In this document: positions 60,924 to 64,000 of the stretch, piece by piece
How the letters are laid out: the number at the start of each line of letters is the position of its first letter
Numbering within the stretch: the stretch's first letter is position 1
Assembly (NCBI RefSeq): GCF_023973825.1
Contig: NC_090115.1
Coordinates: forward strand, 682,001-746,000
DNA from: Plasmodium brasilianum
Lineage: Eukaryota; Apicomplexa; Aconoidasida; Haemosporida; Plasmodiidae
DNA: 64,000 nt
Direction: 5' to 3'
Program-made: the position numbers and the translations under genes
Notes under the pieces: generated by a model
The model's database searches: none
The model's input: only the letters and a program-made list of their open reading frames with translations
What the model was told of the DNA's origin: nothing

Positions 60924-61601
60924 TTATTCATTGTCTTTTTTCGATGTGTTATCACTTTCCGAGTATTTTGAAGTACTGTTGATTTTATCATTTGGATTAA
61001 TATCATTTGCTTTATTCTCCTTTTCTAATTTTTGCCTCATATATCTTAATTTTTTAAGTATAACGTTTAGATATGTCTTTTCATTGTCAGCCATTTTTTC
61101 ATATAAATAGGAGTAACCATTAGTATAAAGAGGTTTAATTTTTTCATCAATAGCTAAGCACATATTTATTTTTTGCTGCTTTTCAATCATCATTCTTCTA
61201 TTATAAAATTCTTTTTCTACTTTTTCTAAAGCCTCTTTTTTTCCATATCCCCTATTCATGTAATATAACTGATGAGTAGCCATTTGAGTAATTATATGAT
61301 CATTTCTAAAGAAGTCATACCCCTTTATGTTATTATTACCTTCAACGTAGCAATCCTGAAATCTCAAATGGGGGTATTTTTTTAAGAGAAATTTTATTAA
61401 ATCCATGTATTTATTATTATTATATTTTGACTTCAAACTGATGTTGTATATTTCCATTGGTGGAGCCCTTTCTGACCACTCTAGCCATCGTGGTCTGTCA
61501 TACAAATTGGTTTCAACAAGTTTTCTCATTTTGTCTACAATATTGTATTTTAGAGATCTGCAAAAGTTTGAGCCATTTGGGTGTACAGCGCCCTTCCCCA
61601 T
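60924..61601 (-). CDS. Probable mitochondrial small-subunit ribosomal protein mS23
   Basis: A 225-residue single-exon protein. The segment MRKLVETNLYDRPRWLEWSE (25-44) followed by APPMEI resembles the N-terminal mS23 (human MRPS23, yeast Rsm25) pattern in which a short helix is followed by 'xxPxWxxxxxxxPP'. A helical, basic body follows (IKFLLKKYPHLRFQD, THQLYYMNRGYGKKEALEKV), and the last 40 residues are Asn/Ser/Lys-rich. mS23 is a mitoribosome-specific protein of the small subunit. There is no classical cleavable leader, though the N-terminus is basic and short of acidic residues. The assignment rests on one motif and overall size, so an unrelated organellar protein remains possible. The gene diverges from SDHAF2. 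Confidence 0.55.
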   Translation of the reverse strand: MGKGAVHPNGSNFCRSLKYNIVDKMRKLVETNLYDRPRWLEWSERAPPMEIYNISLKSKYNNNKYMDLIKFLLKKYPHLRFQDCYVEGNNNIKGYDFFRNDHIITQMATHQLYYMNRGYGKKEALEKVEKEFYNRRMMIEKQQKINMCLAIDEKIKPLYTNGYSYLYEKMADNEKTYLNVILKKLRYMRQKLEKENKANDINPNDKINSTSKYSESDNTSKKDNE

Positions 61602-62336
61602 TTTTCACATTTAAGCGTGATACCCAGTTAACCGTACGCACGTATATGAGTATATATATATATATATATTAACTTGTATACACAGTATCGTACATCTCAT
61701 CAAACTTTTTACTATTCGATGAAAAACCCTATTTTTATTACATTCCTTGCATCCCACCTTTATACTATCTTCGGTGCTTTACCCTTCTTTTTTATTAATT
61801 TAACTTCTTTCTTTTTTTTGAATTGGCTTCCAATGTGTTAACCGTTTGGCGTTCAGTTTTTTCGCACTTCCACCTTCAATCGTGTTGCTTATTTAAATTT
61901 CTGCCTTTAAAATTTTGGTTTCCTGATTTTTTGTTGCTCCTGGAACATCATGTTTTACCGTAAAATTTAACTTCTCTTACTATTTATTTTGTATTGTTTT
62001 ATTTAATTTATTTATTTTATTTTATTCAACTTAATTTATAATGATTCAATTTAATTTTCTTTTTTTTTTTTTTTCTTTTGTTTTTGGGATGTGTAACAAA
62101 AGTCGAATAAAAAATTTTACCTCCTATTTATACAAAAAATTGAAAATGCTACAATTACATAATAGTAAATTTGCACAAAGCAAAACTATATATGAGTAAA
62201 TAAATTAACACGTACTTTGTACATTTTACAAATCAATAAAAATAAAACTCATTAAGTACATATAAAGATGGAGTTACCAAAATTAATGAATATTTCTCAT
62301 TTTTAATTTAAAAAAAATAAAATAAAGCATCATAAG
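61602..62336. promoter_or_regulatory. Divergent intergenic region between the mS23-like gene and SDHAF2
   Basis: About 735 bases between two divergent starts, presumed to carry both promoters; both genes appear to be mitochondrial. It has a TA tract (61654-61668), TTTAT repeats (about 62000-62030) and a T run near 62062-62075. No gene seen. Confidence 0.5.
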
Positions 62337-63054
62337 ATGAAGCATATTTCGAGTTTTTTACGAAAGTTCATTTGTACTCATAAAAATATGACTGAGGAAG
62401 ATTTCACAATTTTAAAAAAAAAGTTAAGATATAAATTTAGAAGTGTTAGTTTTGGAAAATTTATAAAAAAAATATAAAAAATGAATATTGCATAGAATGG
62501 GAGAATCTGAGAATAGTGATACATAAATTATATGTGTGTATATGAAGTATGAGCGAGTGCATAAGTATACGTGTATGCTTGTACGCAAGTTTGTACTTCT
62601 ATATGTATTCAACTCATAAAAGCAGAAAAAATTATTGAACTCTAACCGAGAGTATTCATTCTTATGATCACTTTTTAATGAATATTATATTAATGATATA
62701 TACTTGATTGTTCAAGTGTTTTTACCAAAAAATATGTTTGCTTGGGCATACACATGTGTTTATTTATCTTCTTATTAGGTTGGCATGCTAGAGCTAGATA
62801 CGTTAATAAACAGTTACATAAACTTGAACATTAATAAAATTGATAAAGATAAAGCAAAATTACTATATAATTTAATTGATATAGATACAAATAATTTAAT
62901 AAAGTTGTTTTATTTTTATTCAAACAAGGATAATCATAACATGGAGAAGCTATCCCATTTTTTAAAAAATATGAATGAAAAAGAAATAAAAGATACGTTT
63001 AAATTATTAATTGATATTCTTAATAATAACGAAAGGCATACTACATCACCATAA
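62337..63054 (+). CDS. SDHAF2: Succinate dehydrogenase assembly factor 2 (SDHAF2/Sdh5), two exons
   Basis: Exon 1 is 62337-62444 and exon 2 is 62779-63054, joined in phase 0 (donor AGT|GTTAGT, acceptor TTATTAG), giving 127 residues. SDHAF2 promotes covalent FAD attachment to the flavoprotein subunit of succinate dehydrogenase in the mitochondrial matrix. The splice creates LRYKFRSVGMLELDTLI, matching the family's 'RLxYRSRxRGxLELDxxL' signature in helix 1-2. The remaining helices (KDKAKLLYNLIDIDTNNLIK) fit the five-helix Sdh5 fold, where the human protein has 'xFxxLLxxxDPDLxxW'. Residues 1-20 are basic and could be a mitochondrial presequence. Exon 2 alone, if read from its internal Met, would lose the first two helix turns and the key Arg residues. 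Confidence 0.85.
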
Positions 63055-63280
63055 AAAAGAAAAAAAGAAAAAAAAAAGGCATATTTAAAGGATAACTGTA
63101 GATACAGTCTCTTCTCACTTTTAACATTTTTCGCATAACCTTTCTATTTCTTCAGTAATCCACATAGTTAGAGAAACTGTAAAATTAGTTGTTAGAAATG
63201 TTAAAACCTAGATAATTCAGATTAATAACGAAACGACTGCTAATATATATGTACATATGTATATTTTTTTTTCTTTTTTT
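63055..63280. other. Short convergent intergenic region
   Basis: 226 bases between the SDHAF2 stop and the stop of the EF-hand gene, with an A-rich stretch at 63050-63078. It is presumably the shared 3' UTR zone. Confidence 0.65.
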
Positions 63281-63813
63281 TTAAAAGTCTTTGTACTTTT
63301 CAACTAAGTCAGAATGTTTAATGTTTCCGTCTATATCCACCTAAATTTTGTTTATATATTTAAAAAGAAAAAAAAATGTATTGCATATCTAATGTTTTGA
63401 TAATTTTTTTTTTTTTTTCGTAAAATTAACAAGGAAAAATAAACATTACAGGTACATCAACTAGGAACTTTTTAAATTCGTTTTCTGTGAACTTATTCCC
63501 ATTTTCGCATAAGAGAGATTTTAACGCATTTTTATTTATCATTTCATCTATTTAAAAGGAAAAAGGGGAAATAATTAATAAAAAAAAAAAAAAAGAAAAA
63601 AAAAGTCATTAAAAAGTTTAATTAAAAACAGGGGAAAAATGTGTATATATATATGTACATACGGGATGGGTTCAAAAACTTAATACAATTTTCAATTTTT
63701 TTCTTTCCATAATAGTTGCTTTGAAATTTAAGAATATAGTCATTCAGTTCATCAAAACTGTAGCTCTTTTTATCGTCTTGAAATATTTCATAACATATTT
63801 TAAACCTGTCCAT
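63281..63813 (-). CDS. EF-hand (calmodulin-like) protein, C-terminal exons, partial
   Basis: Three short minus-strand exons splice in phase: 63663-63805 (or to 63813 if the ATG there is the start), 63450-63547 and 63281-63340. Acceptors are GGACAG, AAATAG and AATTTAG; donors are GTATGT and GTAATG. The joined product has about 100 residues and ends VDIDGNIKHSDLVEKYKDF. Alternating helix-loop-helix units resemble calmodulin-type EF-hands: a degenerate loop around FQDDKKSYSFDELNDYI, a second after KKKIENCIKFLNPS, and a last loop DVPVDIDGNIKHSDLVEKY that retains the D-x-D-G-x-I core. Calcium ligands are incomplete in every visible loop, so it may bind a partner such as a myosin or other target helix instead of calcium. 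A first EF-hand probably lies beyond 64000. Gene structure is well supported; specific identity is not. Confidence 0.65.
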
Positions 63814-64000
63814 AAGAAGAGATACCAAATTGAAAAAAAGGTAGAGTCAGTTTTTGAGAAAAATGATGCACACAAATGTAGTAGGATGAATGCATGTTCC
63901 ATCCATATATCCACATATATATATGTATATTTTAAGATGAAAACAGGTTTTAAGTATATTTCCATAAGAGGTAAAATAACTTGAAAAGTAGATTTTTAAT
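63814..64000 (-). other. Probable intron or 5' region of the EF-hand gene
   Basis: T-rich on the minus strand and ending in an acceptor (TCTTATGGACAG), consistent with an intron whose donor lies beyond the window. Open frames here on both strands look like chance. Confidence 0.4.

Overview
This is a nuclear chromosome segment of a malaria parasite (genus Plasmodium). It is strongly AT-rich, with asparagine- and lysine-rich low-complexity inserts in conserved proteins, TA-dinucleotide and poly-A/T tracts between genes, and short introns with GTA-type donors and T-rich acceptors. From memory, the order NFS cysteine desulfurase, DNMT2, proteasome alpha-5, P5A ATPase, eIF2-alpha matches the PF3D7_0727200 to PF3D7_0728000 interval of P. 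falciparum chromosome 7. The proteins are not identical to P. falciparum and the GC content looks higher, so a species such as P. malariae or P. ovale is plausible. I cannot fix the species.

Layout. The left edge (1-985, minus) is the 5' part of a secreted or apicoplast-type protein of unknown function. Next come mitochondrial cysteine desulfurase (minus, 3169-4818), the DNMT2 methyltransferase (minus, 6356-8707), a possible small spliced gene (minus, 9132-9826) and, head to head with it, the three-exon proteasome alpha-5 gene (plus, 9830-11106). An mTERF-family organellar protein (minus) and a two-exon helical-repeat-like protein (plus) diverge from a TA-rich spacer. They are followed by an unknown Asn-rich protein (minus, 19034-21568) and a P5A ATPase (plus, 23621-28675). 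After a 2.8-kb gene-free stretch lies a giant protein ending in a Mut-7/EXD3-like DEDDy exonuclease domain (plus, 31445-37348). Two-exon eIF2-alpha (minus, 38562-39921) follows.

The right third is dominated by one enormous reading frame (minus, 41613-56876), which I identify as APC1, the scaffold of the anaphase-promoting complex, from its proteasome/cyclosome repeats and the conserved segment after them. It is broken into four open frames by three single-base shifts, each inside a pure A run of 13 to 18 bases on the coding strand. The remaining genes are an actin-related protein (plus, two exons), a probable mitoribosomal mS23 (minus), the SDH flavinylation factor SDHAF2 (plus, two exons), and the 3' exons of an EF-hand protein (minus) running off the right edge.

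Themes. Several genes serve organelles: Fe-S cluster sulfur supply (NFS), flavinylation of succinate dehydrogenase (SDHAF2), a mitoribosomal protein, an mTERF and a helical-repeat protein. Others are core eukaryotic machinery: proteasome, APC/C, eIF2-alpha, DNMT2 and P5A ATPase. I see no mobile elements, CRISPR arrays, tRNA or rRNA genes, or multigene-family members, and the segment looks like conserved chromosome core. The most unusual signals are the three poly-A frameshifts in APC1, the near-touching divergent starts at 9826/9830, a 26-bp minisatellite after NFS, and several spliced genes that a single-ORF view misses.
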